This document shows positions 27,341-36,042 of a stretch of DNA of 64,000 nucleotides, one piece after another. Origin of the DNA: Intestinimonas sp052065695 (lineage in GTDB: Bacteria; Bacillota; Clostridia; Oscillospirales; Oscillospiraceae); contig NZ_JBQHTM010000004.1 of the NCBI RefSeq assembly GCF_052065695.1, positions 1-64,000 of the forward strand, in the 5' to 3' direction. Under the pieces are notes generated by a model. It saw nothing but the letters and a program-made list of their open reading frames with translations, was not told the DNA's origin and ran no database searches. The position numbers were made by a program, and so were the translations under genes. The first letter of the stretch is position 1; each line of letters begins with the position of its first letter.

Positions 27341-28030
27341 GTGGCTAAAATTATTTCCGTGGAGGAAGCCGTAGCCATGATCCCCGACGGGGCAACCATC
27401 ATGTTTGGCGGCTTCCTGGGCTGCGGCAGCGCCCATCACATCATCGAAGCCCTGGCCAACAGCGGCAAGAAGGACTTCACTATCATCGGCAACGACTGCG
27501 GCATGGCGACCGGCCCCAATGGCGAAGAATTTTACGGCATGGCCAAGCTGGTCCACAATCACCAGGTCAAGCACGTCATCGCGACCCACGTGGGTATGAC
27601 CCCCGACGTGGCCACCCAGAGCATGGTGGACAAGACCCTCACCGTCGACCTCATCCCCCAGGGTTCCCTGGCTGAGATGATCCGCGCCGCCGGCGCCGGT
27701 CTGGGCGGCGTGCTCACCCCCACCGGTGTGGGCACCATCGTGGAGGACTCCCCCTTCTGCCTGGGCAAGCAGACCATCGACGGCAAGGACTACCTGCTCA
27801 TGAAGCCTGTCCACGCCGACGTGGCCGTGGTCAACGCCCACATGATCGACAAGTTCGGCAACATGTGGTACAAGGGCACCACCCGCAACTTCAACACCGT
27901 TATGGCCACCGCCGCCGACCTGGTTATCGCCGAGGCCGACAACCTGGTGGAGATCGGTGACATCGCTCCTGAAAACGTCGTCACCTCCGGCGCTTTCGTC
28001 AACTACATCGTGGATGGAGGGAAGCTGTAA
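27341..28030 (+). CDS. atoD: 3-oxoacid/acetate CoA-transferase subunit A (AtoD-like)
   Basis: A 229-residue alpha subunit of the class I CoA-transferases, with MFGGFLGCGSAHHIIEAL near the start, IPQGSLAEMIRAAGAGL, and a C-terminus matching AtoD-type proteins. With the next gene it moves CoA between acyl groups such as acetoacetate, butyrate and acetate. The GTG start at 27341 has AGGAGGG upstream. Its stop overlaps the start of atoA by one base (TAATG). Substrate range is not visible in the sequence. Confidence 0.88.
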   Translation: MAKIISVEEAVAMIPDGATIMFGGFLGCGSAHHIIEALANSGKKDFTIIGNDCGMATGPNGEEFYGMAKLVHNHQVKHVIATHVGMTPDVATQSMVDKTLTVDLIPQGSLAEMIRAAGAGLGGVLTPTGVGTIVEDSPFCLGKQTIDGKDYLLMKPVHADVAVVNAHMIDKFGNMWYKGTTRNFNTVMATAADLVIAEADNLVEIGDIAPENVVTSGAFVNYIVDGGKL

Positions 28031-28692
28031 TGGAAAAGTCTGAGATCAAAGGCTTCATTGCCAAGCGCGTGGCCAAGGAGCTCAAGGACGGCGACGTGGT
28101 GAACCTGGGCATCGGCCTGCCCACCATGGTCCCCGCTTATCTGCCCGAGGGCGTGCATGTGGTCCTCCAGTCCGAGAACGGCATCATCGGCACCGGCGCC
28201 AAGCCCACCGCTGACGATGCCGAGCCCTCCTACAAGACCGACGCCGGCGGCGCTCCCGCCCAGGCTGCCAAGTTCGGCTGCTACATCGACTCCGCCACCT
28301 CCTTCGGCTTCATCCGCGGCGGTCACGTCAACGCCACCATCCTGGGCGGCCTGGAAGTGGACCAGGAGGGCTCCCTGTCCAACTGGATCATCCCCGGCAA
28401 GAAGATGCCCGGCATGGGCGGCGCCATGGACCTGCTGGTGGGCGCCAAGACCGTCATCGTGGCCATGGAGCACACCGCCAAGGGCAAGCCCAAGATCCTG
28501 AAGAAGTGCACCCTGCCCTACACCGCCGTGCACTGCATCACCAAGATCATCACCGAGATGTGCGTGATGGAGGTCACCGACAAGGGTCTCGTCATGACCG
28601 AGATCAACCCCGAGTTCACCGTGGACGACGTCAAGGCCGCTACCGAGGCCGACTTCACCGTGGCCGAGGACCTGAAGGACATGACCGCCTGA
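28030..28692 (+). CDS. atoA: 3-oxoacid/acetate CoA-transferase subunit B (AtoA-like)
   Basis: A 220-residue beta subunit carrying the catalytic Glu in QSENGIIG (about residue 52). VNLGIGLPTMVPAYLPEG lies near the start and GAMDLLVGAK at about residue 136. It pairs with AtoD to form the active transferase. The operon follows thiolase and But, so it probably serves acetoacetyl-CoA and butyryl-CoA interconversion, as in lysine- or sugar-derived butyrate formation. The terminator is at 28725. Confidence 0.9.
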   Translation: MEKSEIKGFIAKRVAKELKDGDVVNLGIGLPTMVPAYLPEGVHVVLQSENGIIGTGAKPTADDAEPSYKTDAGGAPAQAAKFGCYIDSATSFGFIRGGHVNATILGGLEVDQEGSLSNWIIPGKKMPGMGGAMDLLVGAKTVIVAMEHTAKGKPKILKKCTLPYTAVHCITKIITEMCVMEVTDKGLVMTEINPEFTVDDVKAATEADFTVAEDLKDMTA

Positions 28693-28724
28693 GTTCAGGC
28701 CCACTGTCAGAAAGGGATTCTATG

Positions 28725-28757
28725 CCGCCCCGGACCGCTGGTCCGGGGCGGTTTTTT
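28725..28757 (+). terminator. atoDA terminator
   Basis: The hairpin CCGCCCCGGACC / GGTCCGGGGCGG followed by TTTTTT. Confidence 0.93.
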
Positions 28758-28791
28758 CTGTTTTGCGGACGGTAGATCGGCCTTGTGATGT

Positions 28792-28816
28792 GGGTAGGGG
28801 CGGATACCATCCGCCC
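28792..28816 (-). repeat. family G short hairpin repeat, copy G3
   Basis: A reverse copy: GGTAGGGGCGGAT, ACC, ATCCGCCC. Confidence 0.72.
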
Positions 28817-28820
28817 AAAA

Positions 28821-28915
28821 GCCTTCCCCTGGGGGTCTGACTGTCCGGTGGACAGTCAGAAGAAATGACTTCTTCCTTAACCCGTGGTGGCGGCGTAAGC
28901 CGCCGGATGAGGGGG
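28821..28915 (-). repeat. family E structured repeat, copy E2
   Basis: Read on the minus strand: CCCCTCATCC, hairpin GGCGGC-TTAC-GCCGCC, ACCACGGGTTAAGGAAG, hairpin CTGACTGTCC-ACC-GGACAGTCAG, then ACCCCCAGGGGAAGGC. E3 has the same frame with swapped pairs in both hairpins. Confidence 0.87.
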
Positions 28916-28960
28916 GACTTTAAGCATGGTTTACGCTTCGTTTTCTTTCTGCTACGTTTA

Positions 28961-29240
28961 AGGACGGGAGAGACGCTTTCAAAACCCGTTTCTTTTTCCC
29001 TGCTGGAAAAAGAACGGTTTTTGGAATCCAAAGAAAAAGGGGCTCCCGAGCGGGTTGAGTGGCTCCAAATAGGAATCCGGCGGCCCGGCTTTACGCCCCC
29101 ATAGAGGTCCAGCCCCGTCTACGGTAGACTACCTCGGCGGAACAGGGAAAACTTGTGGTTCTATCCCACATTTTTTCGCCGCCTGCGTGGGTCGGTATCG
29201 GGACGTGGTGGCGCTGACTGGTTTTTTGCTGCGGCGCTGG
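28961..29240 (-). repeat. family A long intergenic repeat, copy A4
   Basis: A reverse copy of the GGTAGTCTACCGTAGAC variant, as in A1, downstream of xdhC. With G3, E2 and the terminator it fills the 760-base gap between the convergent atoA and xdhC genes; no gene is seen there. Confidence 0.9.
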
Positions 29241-29284
29241 GTGGTTTGCGAGGCCACCCGCAGACCTTCCCCATGTGGAACTGA

Positions 29285-29320
29285 CAAAAAATGCGGGCGC
29301 TGCCGGTCGGCAGCGCCCGC
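29285..29320 (-). terminator. xdh operon terminator
   Basis: The hairpin GCGGGCGCTGCCG / CGGCAGCGCCCGC with TTTTTTG on its minus-strand side. Confidence 0.88.
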
Positions 29321-29437
29321 TGATTTTATCCTATGGTGTTCAAAGTTTTTTTACCGCTCCGTCTCCGCCCTTCCTCCCGTGACCGGGCGCAGACGCCGGA
29401 TGCGTTCCACGTCCGGAGCGATACCAAAGTTCTTTTT

Positions 29438-29467
29438 GCCTACTTTTTCTTTCAAGAAAAAGTAGGC
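29438..29467. repeat. family D palindrome, copy D2 (contains the xdhC stop codon)
   Basis: A perfect inverted repeat, GCCTACTTTTTCTT / AAGAAAAAGTAGGC around a two-base centre. The TGA of xdhC (29452-29454) lies inside it, and AAAGTTCTTTTTG flanks it as in D1. Confidence 0.82.
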
Positions 29468-29949
29468 TTGCCGACGACTTTGTGGCACTCGTTGACGGCC
29501 CGCTCCACGGCGTTAAGGATGTTCTGGTAGCCGGTGCAGCGGCACAGGTGCCCCGAGATGAGCTTGCGCAGCTCCTCCCGGGTGTACTGCTTGCCCGAAC
29601 CCACGATCTCCACCGCCGACATGATGATGCCGGGGGTGCAGAAGCCGCACTGAACGGCGGCCTCCTCAATGAAGGCCTTCTGGATGGGGTTGAGTTCGCC
29701 GTTCTCACCCTGGAGGCCCTCCACGGTGAGGATGTGCTTGCCCTCGCACCAGGCGGTGAGGTAGATGCAGGAGTCGATGGCCACCCCGTCCACCAGGACG
29801 GTGCAGGCGCCGCACTCCCCCACCTCGCAGCCCCGCTTCACGCTGGTCAGCCCTAATCGGTCCCGGAGGGTGTCCAGCAGGGACTCCCGCAGGTCGTAAC
29901 CCACCTCCACCGGCTTGCCGTTGACGGTGCAGTGCAGAATTTCCATCAT
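29452..29949 (-). CDS. xdhC: xanthine dehydrogenase, [2Fe-2S] subunit
   Basis: A 165-residue iron-sulfur subunit of the xanthine dehydrogenase/aldehyde oxidase family. The plant-type cluster ligands are Cys41, Cys46, Cys49 and Cys61 (CEVGECGAC); the second cluster ligands are Cys101, Cys104, Cys136 and Cys138 (CGFCTPG, CRCTG). It passes electrons from the Mo site to FAD. Its ATG overlaps the stop of xdhB. The C-terminal KPTFS and the stop come from palindrome D2. Confidence 0.93.
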   Translation of the reverse strand: MMEILHCTVNGKPVEVGYDLRESLLDTLRDRLGLTSVKRGCEVGECGACTVLVDGVAIDSCIYLTAWCEGKHILTVEGLQGENGELNPIQKAFIEEAAVQCGFCTPGIIMSAVEIVGSGKQYTREELRKLISGHLCRCTGYQNILNAVERAVNECHKVVGKPTFS

Positions 29950-30827
29950 ATCTGAGCACCTCCCTTCCGGGCCGCCTCCAGGAGGGCGCGGCCGGAGAGC
30001 TCCTTCACCAGCTGGACCCGGAACTCCTTGGAGGCCCGCCAGCTGGTCCGGGGATTGATGTCCTGGAGGGCCAGCTCCCCGATCTGCTCCGCCGCCTGGG
30101 CCACGGTGAGACCCCGGACCCCGTCCTCGGCGGTGTGGGAGCGGATGGGGGTGGGGGCCGCCACGCCGAAGGCCAGGCGCACGTCCTCACAGACGGTCTT
30201 GTCCGCCGACAGCTTCACCAGGCAGCTCACCCCCAGGGTGGCGATGTCCATGGCGTTGCGCTGGGCGTATTTGATGTAGTGGCCGGTCCAGCCCTCAAAA
30301 TTCTCCTTGGGGATGACGATGCGGCACAGGAGCTCGGCGGGCCGCAGGTCCACCTTGCCCACTCCCTTGTACCACGCGTCGATGGGCACCACCCGCCAGC
30401 CGTCGGGACCCTGGACGTGCATCTGTGCACCGAAGGCCATGAGGGTGGAAGCGGTGTCGGCGGAGGTGACGCCGTTACACACGTTGCCGCCGATGGTGCC
30501 CACCGCCCGGAGCTGAGGCCCGCCGGCCATGTCGGCGGCCTCCCCCAGCACGGGGACGTGGGAGCGGATGAGGGGATCGAAGGTCACATTGTGGAAGGTG
30601 GTGAGGGGCCCGATGGCCAGATCGCCGTTCTCCAGGGCCTTCACCCCGGCCAATTCGGCGTCCAGGCCGTGGATGGACACCAGCCGGCAGCCCGCCAGCT
30701 TGCCTTCCCTGATTTTAATGAGTACGTCGGAGCCTCCGGCGATGACCACCGCCTGGGGGTCCTTTTCCAGGGCGGCGATGGCGTCGGCCACCGACGAGGC
30801 CCGGTAGATGGATGTCAGGTCATACAT
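29946..30827 (-). CDS. xdhB: xanthine dehydrogenase, FAD-binding subunit
   Basis: A 293-residue FAD subunit, the same length as E. coli XdhB. It has the N-terminal VVIAGGSDVLIKIREG pyrophosphate loop (about residues 27-42) and RAVGTIGGNVCNGVTSADT (about 106-124), the second flavin-binding segment. It accepts electrons from the Fe-S subunit and reduces NAD+ or another carrier. It lies three bases after xdhA and overlaps xdhC. Confidence 0.93.
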   Translation of the reverse strand: MYDLTSIYRASSVADAIAALEKDPQAVVIAGGSDVLIKIREGKLAGCRLVSIHGLDAELAGVKALENGDLAIGPLTTFHNVTFDPLIRSHVPVLGEAADMAGGPQLRAVGTIGGNVCNGVTSADTASTLMAFGAQMHVQGPDGWRVVPIDAWYKGVGKVDLRPAELLCRIVIPKENFEGWTGHYIKYAQRNAMDIATLGVSCLVKLSADKTVCEDVRLAFGVAAPTPIRSHTAEDGVRGLTVAQAAEQIGELALQDINPRTSWRASKEFRVQLVKELSGRALLEAARKGGAQI

Positions 30828-30830
30828 GGC

Positions 30831-33152
30831 TCATTCCCCCTTTTCGATGAGTCCGGCTCCGGTGAAGGCCTCCACCATGCGCTGGGGATTCATGGGCAGC
30901 CGGTGGATGGCCACGCCGGTGGCCTGGAGGACGGCGTTCCGCACGGCCCCCGCCACCGGGATGGCGGGCGGCTCCCCCAGGGCCTTGTTTCCGAAGGGGC
31001 CGGAGGGGTCGTCGGTCTCCACGAAGAGGGCGTGGAGCTCCGGGTGGTCCATGGCGGTGGGCAGCTTGTAGTCCAGGAGGTTTCCGTTGAGGAGGCGGCC
31101 CTTGTCGTCGTACTTCATCTCCTCGCTGAGGGCGTAGCCCAAACCCATGCTCATGCCGCCGTGGACCTGGGCCTCGGCCAGCTTGGGGTTGATGAGCCTG
31201 CCCGAGTCGTGGACGTTGACGATACGCAGCACTTTGATCTTGCCCACGGGGATATCCACCTCCACCTCGGCGAAGCAGGCGCCGAAGGCGAAGGTGTTGT
31301 TCTTGCACTGGACGGTCTCCTCGGCGGTGATGTGCTCGCAGTGGCTCAGGGAGTAGAAGGCCTCCATGGCCAGGTCGGCCAGGCTGAGCACCGCCTCGCC
31401 GCTGACCGTGCTCACCACGTCCCGGCCCCGGATATCCAGGTTGCCCCGGTCCAGGTTGGTGAGGCCGGCGGCGAAGTCCAGCACCTTGGCCTTGAAGGAC
31501 TCCCCCGCCTTCTTGATGGCCTTGCCGGTGACGTAGGTCTGCCGGGAGGCGTAGGCGCCGGTATCGAAGGGGGCGGTGTCGGTGTCCTGGAAGGAGACGA
31601 TATGTACATCCTCGGTGGGGATGCCGATGGCCTGGGCGCACATCTGGGAAAAGACGGTGTCGCCGCCCTGGCCGATCTCGGTGGCGCCCAGCTGGAGCTG
31701 GACGGTGCCGTCCTGATTGAGGATGACCCGGGCGGAGGCCGTCTCCAGGGAGATGGGCCACACGCCGGTCTTGTAGGAAAAGACGGCCATGCCGATGCCC
31801 CGGCGGATGGGCCCCGTCTGGGGCTTGGCGTACTCCGCCCGGAGTTTCTCCCAGTCCATGAACTCGGCCCCCTTGCGGATGCACTCGGCCAGGCCCGTGG
31901 AGTGGCAGGTGATGCCGTTGGTGGGGTCCACGTAGCCCAGGGGCATGATGTTCTTGAGCCGGAAGGCGATGGGGTCCCAACCCATTTCCCGGGCAATGTC
32001 GTCCATGAAGCACTCTCCGGCGAAGTTGCACTGGGGGATGCCGTAGCCCCGCATGGCGCCGGTGGAGCCCAGGTTGGTGTAGACGGTGTAGGCGTCGGAC
32101 CGGTGGGCGAAGGCGTCGGGGTAGGTCTGGCGGAAGCCGGTGACGGCGTTGGCCACGATGGAGTGGCCGTGGGAGGCGTAGCCGCCCTGGTTGCTCACCG
32201 CCCGGCAGGTACGGGCCATGAGACGCATGGACGCCGGGTCCACGGCGGCCTTCACGTCGAAGTGGATGGCGTGGCGGGAGCGGGTGTTCTGGAAGGTCTC
32301 CTCCCGGGTGAGCTCCAGCTTCACCTTCCGCCCGCCGATCTGGGTGGTGATCCAGGCGTTGAGGGGCTCGTAGAGGACCTCCTGCTTGTTGCCGAAGCCG
32401 CCGCCGATGTAGGGCTTGATGACCCGGATCTGACCCCAGCCGATGCCCAGGGCCTGGCCGATGACCCGGCGGACGATGTGGGGGATCTGGGTGGACGACA
32501 CCACCACGATCCGGTCCCCCTCCATCCAGGCGTAGGACACCGGGTTCTCGATGTGGCAGTGCTGGACGGCCTGGCTGTCGATGTGGGCCTCAAAGTGGCG
32601 GTAGGCCGGGTCGGCAAAGACCTCGTCCACCCCCCGCCCGCCGGCACCCGGGGTCAGAACATCAAAGCAGGTATGCCGGAGGATGTTGTCCGGGTGCTCG
32701 TCGTGGATGGCCACCGCCCCCGGTGCCATGGCCGCCTCCGGGTCGGTGTAGACGGGGTACTCCTCATAGGTCACCTTGATGGCCTTCAGGGCGTGCTCGG
32801 CGGCGATCTCGTCCTCCGCCACCACCACGGCGATATCCTCCCCGTAGATGCGCACCCGCCGGGCCAGGAGCTTCCGGTCAGCCACGTCCTGATGGGCGGC
32901 CTCCACGCTCCAGGGGTGGCCCGGGGTGGGGAACTGAATGTCGGGAACGTCAAAGCAGGTGAGGATCTTCACCACACCGGGCACCTTGCGGGCCTCGGTG
33001 AGGTCCATGTCCTTCACCACGCCGTTGGCGATGGTGCTGTGGAGGATTCTGGCCACCAGGACCCCCTGGCCCCGGAGATCGTCGGTATATTTCGCCCGGC
33101 CGGTCACCTTGTCCAGGGCGTCCACCCGGTGGATGCTTCTTCCAATTTCCAC
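30831..33152 (-). CDS. xdhA: xanthine dehydrogenase, molybdopterin-binding subunit
   Basis: A 773-residue large subunit, close to E. coli XdhA (752). The N-terminal fold (SIHRVDALDKVTGRAKYTDD) is followed by two Mo-cofactor domains (GGGFGNKQE at about residue 250; GATEIGQGGDTVF at about 490). The catalytic Glu lies in ALGEPPAIP near the C-terminus. It hydroxylates purines (hypoxanthine, xanthine) or runs the reverse reduction. The GTG start at 33152 has GGAGG nine bases ahead; the open frame continues upstream only into a repeat. A TATAAT -10 lies at 33177-33182. Substrate specificity within the family is inferred from context. Confidence 0.92.
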   Translation of the reverse strand: MEIGRSIHRVDALDKVTGRAKYTDDLRGQGVLVARILHSTIANGVVKDMDLTEARKVPGVVKILTCFDVPDIQFPTPGHPWSVEAAHQDVADRKLLARRVRIYGEDIAVVVAEDEIAAEHALKAIKVTYEEYPVYTDPEAAMAPGAVAIHDEHPDNILRHTCFDVLTPGAGGRGVDEVFADPAYRHFEAHIDSQAVQHCHIENPVSYAWMEGDRIVVVSSTQIPHIVRRVIGQALGIGWGQIRVIKPYIGGGFGNKQEVLYEPLNAWITTQIGGRKVKLELTREETFQNTRSRHAIHFDVKAAVDPASMRLMARTCRAVSNQGGYASHGHSIVANAVTGFRQTYPDAFAHRSDAYTVYTNLGSTGAMRGYGIPQCNFAGECFMDDIAREMGWDPIAFRLKNIMPLGYVDPTNGITCHSTGLAECIRKGAEFMDWEKLRAEYAKPQTGPIRRGIGMAVFSYKTGVWPISLETASARVILNQDGTVQLQLGATEIGQGGDTVFSQMCAQAIGIPTEDVHIVSFQDTDTAPFDTGAYASRQTYVTGKAIKKAGESFKAKVLDFAAGLTNLDRGNLDIRGRDVVSTVSGEAVLSLADLAMEAFYSLSHCEHITAEETVQCKNNTFAFGACFAEVEVDIPVGKIKVLRIVNVHDSGRLINPKLAEAQVHGGMSMGLGYALSEEMKYDDKGRLLNGNLLDYKLPTAMDHPELHALFVETDDPSGPFGNKALGEPPAIPVAGAVRNAVLQATGVAIHRLPMNPQRMVEAFTGAGLIEKGE

Positions 33153-33176
33153 AAAAGTACACCTCCTATCATGGGC

Positions 33177-33182
33177 ATTATA
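33177..33182 (-). promoter_or_regulatory. -10 box of the xdhABC operon
   Basis: Minus-strand TATAAT 25 bases before the GTG start; the -35 is poor (TTTCTT), suggesting activator control. Confidence 0.5.
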
Positions 33183-33270
33183 TCTCAATTGTGCTGAAAA
33201 AGAAAGAGGAAAGGCACAATCGCCTTCCCTCTTTGGAAGCAAATCGCAGGATGAGGCCTCCGCAGAGAGC

Positions 33271-33433
33271 CTCGCAGAGTTCTGCCGTCCGCAGACGGCA
33301 GAATCAAGTGAAATCTGTTTTTCCCCGGGACATGCGCCTGGGGAAAAACACTTCTCAGCCCGCAAACGTGCGAGCGCAGCGAGTGCGCTGCAGCGGGCTG
33401 CAGCCCTTTCGAGAACATGCCTGCATGTTCGAG
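33271..33433 (+). repeat. family C structured repeat, copy C2
   Basis: Hairpin TTCTGCCGTC-CGCA-GACGGCAGAA, then GTTTTTCCCC ... GGGGAAAAAC around GGGACATGCGCC, then GCCCGCAAACGTGCGAG. The last hairpin, CGAGAACATGC / GCATGTTCGAG at 33410-33433, ends three bases before the carbamate kinase stop. All three stems differ from C1 yet still pair. Confidence 0.88.
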
Positions 33434-33435
33434 AG

Positions 33436-34365
33436 TCATCCGATGGTGGTACCCGCCTGGCCCCGGAGGGCGTCGGCGGCATGCTCCAGATCGGTGATGA
33501 CGCAGCGCCGGCCCGGTCCCGACTGGGCAAACTCCGCCCCGGCGGCCACCTTGGGCCCCATAGACCCGGCGGCGAACTCCCCCCGGGCCAGGTACTCCCG
33601 GGCCACCGGTACCGTCATGTGGGTGAGCTGGCGCTGGTTGGGCTTTCCGTAGTGGACGGCCACCCCGGCCACGCCGGTGAGGATGAGAAGGACCTGGGCG
33701 TCCAGCTCCCGGGCCAGGAGGGCGGCGGTGAAGTCCTTGTCCACCACGGCTCCCACCCCTTTGAGGGCGTTCCCCCGGGCGGCCACGGGGATGCCCCCTC
33801 CGCCCCCGGCCACCACCACGGTGCCGTGGTCCAGCAGGGTGCGGATGCTCTCCAGCTCCACCACCCGCTTGGGGCGGGGAGAGGCCACCGCCCGCCGCCA
33901 GCCCCGGCCGGCGTCCTCCATCACCGGGTTCCCCCGGCGGGCCATCTCCTGGGCCTCGGCCTGAGTGAGGAAGGCCCCGATGGGCTTGTCCGGATGGTCG
34001 AAGGCGGGATCGGCCGGGTCCACCTCCACCTGGGTGAGGAGGGTGACCACCGGCCGGTGCAGACCCCGGCGGAGGAGCTCCTCCCCCAGGGTGTTCTGGA
34101 GGTCGTAGCCGATGTAGCCCTGGGCCATGGCGGTACACACCGACAGGGGCGCCATGGGGTGGTCGGAGTCGGTGCGGGAGAGGCCGGTCATAGCGGCGCT
34201 GATGAGGCCGATCTGGGGTCCGCTGCCGTGGACCAGCACCACCTGGTCGCCCCCCTGGATGAGCCCGGAGAGCACCTTGGCCGTCTCCTCCGCCGCCCGG
34301 CGCTGCTCCGGCAGGGTCGCCCCCAAAGCGTTGCCCCCAATGGCGGCCACGATCCGTCTGCCCAT
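33436..34365 (-). CDS. arcC: carbamate kinase
   Basis: A 309-residue amino-acid-kinase-fold enzyme with the N-terminal IVAAIGGNALG, LVHGSGPQIGL, GGGGGIPV at about residue 188 and VDKDFTAALLA. The carbamate kinase family is ~310 residues. It makes ATP from carbamoyl phosphate and ADP. With the neighbouring xanthine dehydrogenase and hydantoinase, and as in the E. coli xdh-yge-yqe cluster, it probably harvests energy from purine or hydantoin ureido groups. Own promoter at 34402. Confidence 0.92.
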   Translation of the reverse strand: MGRRIVAAIGGNALGATLPEQRRAAEETAKVLSGLIQGGDQVVLVHGSGPQIGLISAAMTGLSRTDSDHPMAPLSVCTAMAQGYIGYDLQNTLGEELLRRGLHRPVVTLLTQVEVDPADPAFDHPDKPIGAFLTQAEAQEMARRGNPVMEDAGRGWRRAVASPRPKRVVELESIRTLLDHGTVVVAGGGGGIPVAARGNALKGVGAVVDKDFTAALLARELDAQVLLILTGVAGVAVHYGKPNQRQLTHMTVPVAREYLARGEFAAGSMGPKVAAGAEFAQSGPGRRCVITDLEHAADALRGQAGTTIG

Positions 34366-34401
34366 GGCGCTCTCCCCCTCTCCATTGTCATTCTTACTCC
34401 C

Positions 34402-34429
34402 ATCATACCACGCCCCGCCGCCTTGTCAA
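34402..34429 (-). promoter_or_regulatory. promoter of arcC
   Basis: Minus-strand TTGACA at 34424-34429, a 16-base spacer and TATGAT at 34402-34407, divergent from the promoter at 34467. Confidence 0.78.
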
Positions 34430-34466
34430 TGTTTTTCCGCCGCCATCCAAAGTTTGACCTTTCCCC

Positions 34467-34494
34467 TTGATTTCTCCCCTTGGTATGTTATGAT
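34467..34494 (+). promoter_or_regulatory. promoter of the PLP enzyme operon
   Basis: TTGATT at 34467-34472, a 16-base spacer and TATGAT at 34489-34494. Its start region is only about 40 bases from the arcC promoter, so shared control is possible. Confidence 0.72.
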
Positions 34495-34555
34495 GGAGTC
34501 ACCAACATCACCCGGGACGGCCGGCGGCCGCCCACGACGAAGGAGGCTTTTTGTC

Positions 34556-36031
34556 ATGATCGATCTCACCCTCCACCCCGACGCCCTGGCCCGGAACATC
34601 CAGAAAGCCCGGGAAAACCGGGTGGTCATCCCCACCTACCAGCAGATGAAGCACCCGGAGACCGTGCCCGGCAAGATCCAGGACCGGCTGCGCCACGTGG
34701 GCCTGTGGGATGTGGACCCCCTCAACCTCTTCCGCATCACCTGGAAGAACGAGGCCAAGGCCTCCGGCGGCCTCTACCAGGAAGTGCCCAACTACATCGA
34801 GCTGCCCTCCGCCCTCACCGGCGTCCCCGCCCGCATCGTCTGCCTGGTGGGCAAGTGGTTCCCCACCGGCTGCCACAAAGTGGGGGCCGCCTACGGCTGC
34901 CTGGTGCCCCGGCTGGTCACCGGCCAGTTCGACGCCACCGCCGACCACGCCGTCTGGCCCTCCACCGGCAACTACTGCCGGGGCGGCGCCTTCAACTCCA
35001 AGCTGCTGGCGGTGGACTCGGTGGCCATCCTCCCCGAGGGTATGAGCCGGGAGCGCTTCGACTGGCTCAAGTCCATCGCCGGCGAGGTCATCGCCACCCC
35101 CGGCTGCGAGTCCAACGTGAAGGAGATCTTCGACAAGGCCAACGAGCTGAAACAACAGCCCCACATGATGGTCTTCAACCAGTTCGAGGAGATGGGCAAC
35201 CACCTCTGGCACTATCAGGTCACCGGCGACGCCATCGCCACCGTCTTTGAGCACCTGAAAGGCCCCGGCGACCACATGGCGGGCGCCTGCTTCACCTCCG
35301 GCTCCGCCGGTACCATCGGCTGCGGCGACTACCTCAAGGAGGTCTACCCCACCATGAAGCTGGCCGTGGGCGAGGCCCTCCAGTGCCCCACCCTCCTCAA
35401 CAACGGCTTCGGCGGCCACCGCATCGAGGGCATCGGCGACAAGCACGTGCCCTGGATCCATGACGTGAAGAACACCGACATGGTCATCGCCATCGACGAC
35501 GAGGACTCCCAGCGGCTGCTGCGGCTCTTCAACGACCCCGCGGGCCTTCGCTACCTCAAGGAGGAGGCCGGGGTGGACGACGAGACCCTCTCCAAGCTCT
35601 CCTGGCTGGGCATCAGCGGCATCGCCAACGTGCTCTGCTGCATCAAGATGGCCAAGTACTACGAGTTCACCGGCAAGGACCTCATCTTCACCGTCCTCAC
35701 CGACTCCGCCGACATGTACGGCTCCCGCATCCAGGAGTTGGCCGAGGAGTACGGTCCCTACGACGCCAAGGCGGCGGCGGTGGACCACAACCTCCACATG
35801 CTGGGCCTGCGGACCGACTCCATGGAGGAGCTCACCTACCCCGCCCGGAAGCGGGTCCACAACCTCAAATACTACACCTGGGTGGAGCAGCAGGGCCGCA
35901 CCGTGGAGGAACTGGACGCCCTCTGGTACGACACCGAGCACACCTGGGACGCCGTCCACCACCAGGCCGACGCCCTGGACGAGCTCATCAACGCCTTCAA
36001 CGAGGAAAGCGGCGTCCTGAAGAGCCTGTAA
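34556..36031 (+). CDS. fold-type II PLP-dependent enzyme, unassigned (tryptophan synthase beta superfamily)
   Basis: A 491-residue soluble protein. The likely Schiff-base Lys is Lys108 in TGCHKVGAA, followed by the substrate loop STGNYCRGG (about residues 136-144) and the phosphate-cup GSAGTIGCGD (about residue 250). It is longer than cysteine synthases (~310) and YgeX-type diaminopropionate ammonia-lyases (~400), and differs from both in the motifs I remember. AAGGAGG precedes the ATG at 34556. The next gene is a second PLP enzyme. A deaminating or lyase step in the xdh/hydantoinase pathway is inferred; the substrate is unknown. Confidence 0.75.
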   Translation: MIDLTLHPDALARNIQKARENRVVIPTYQQMKHPETVPGKIQDRLRHVGLWDVDPLNLFRITWKNEAKASGGLYQEVPNYIELPSALTGVPARIVCLVGKWFPTGCHKVGAAYGCLVPRLVTGQFDATADHAVWPSTGNYCRGGAFNSKLLAVDSVAILPEGMSRERFDWLKSIAGEVIATPGCESNVKEIFDKANELKQQPHMMVFNQFEEMGNHLWHYQVTGDAIATVFEHLKGPGDHMAGACFTSGSAGTIGCGDYLKEVYPTMKLAVGEALQCPTLLNNGFGGHRIEGIGDKHVPWIHDVKNTDMVIAIDDEDSQRLLRLFNDPAGLRYLKEEAGVDDETLSKLSWLGISGIANVLCCIKMAKYYEFTGKDLIFTVLTDSADMYGSRIQELAEEYGPYDAKAAAVDHNLHMLGLRTDSMEELTYPARKRVHNLKYYTWVEQQGRTVEELDALWYDTEHTWDAVHHQADALDELINAFNEESGVLKSL

Positions 36032-36042
36032 GGAGGTGTCCC

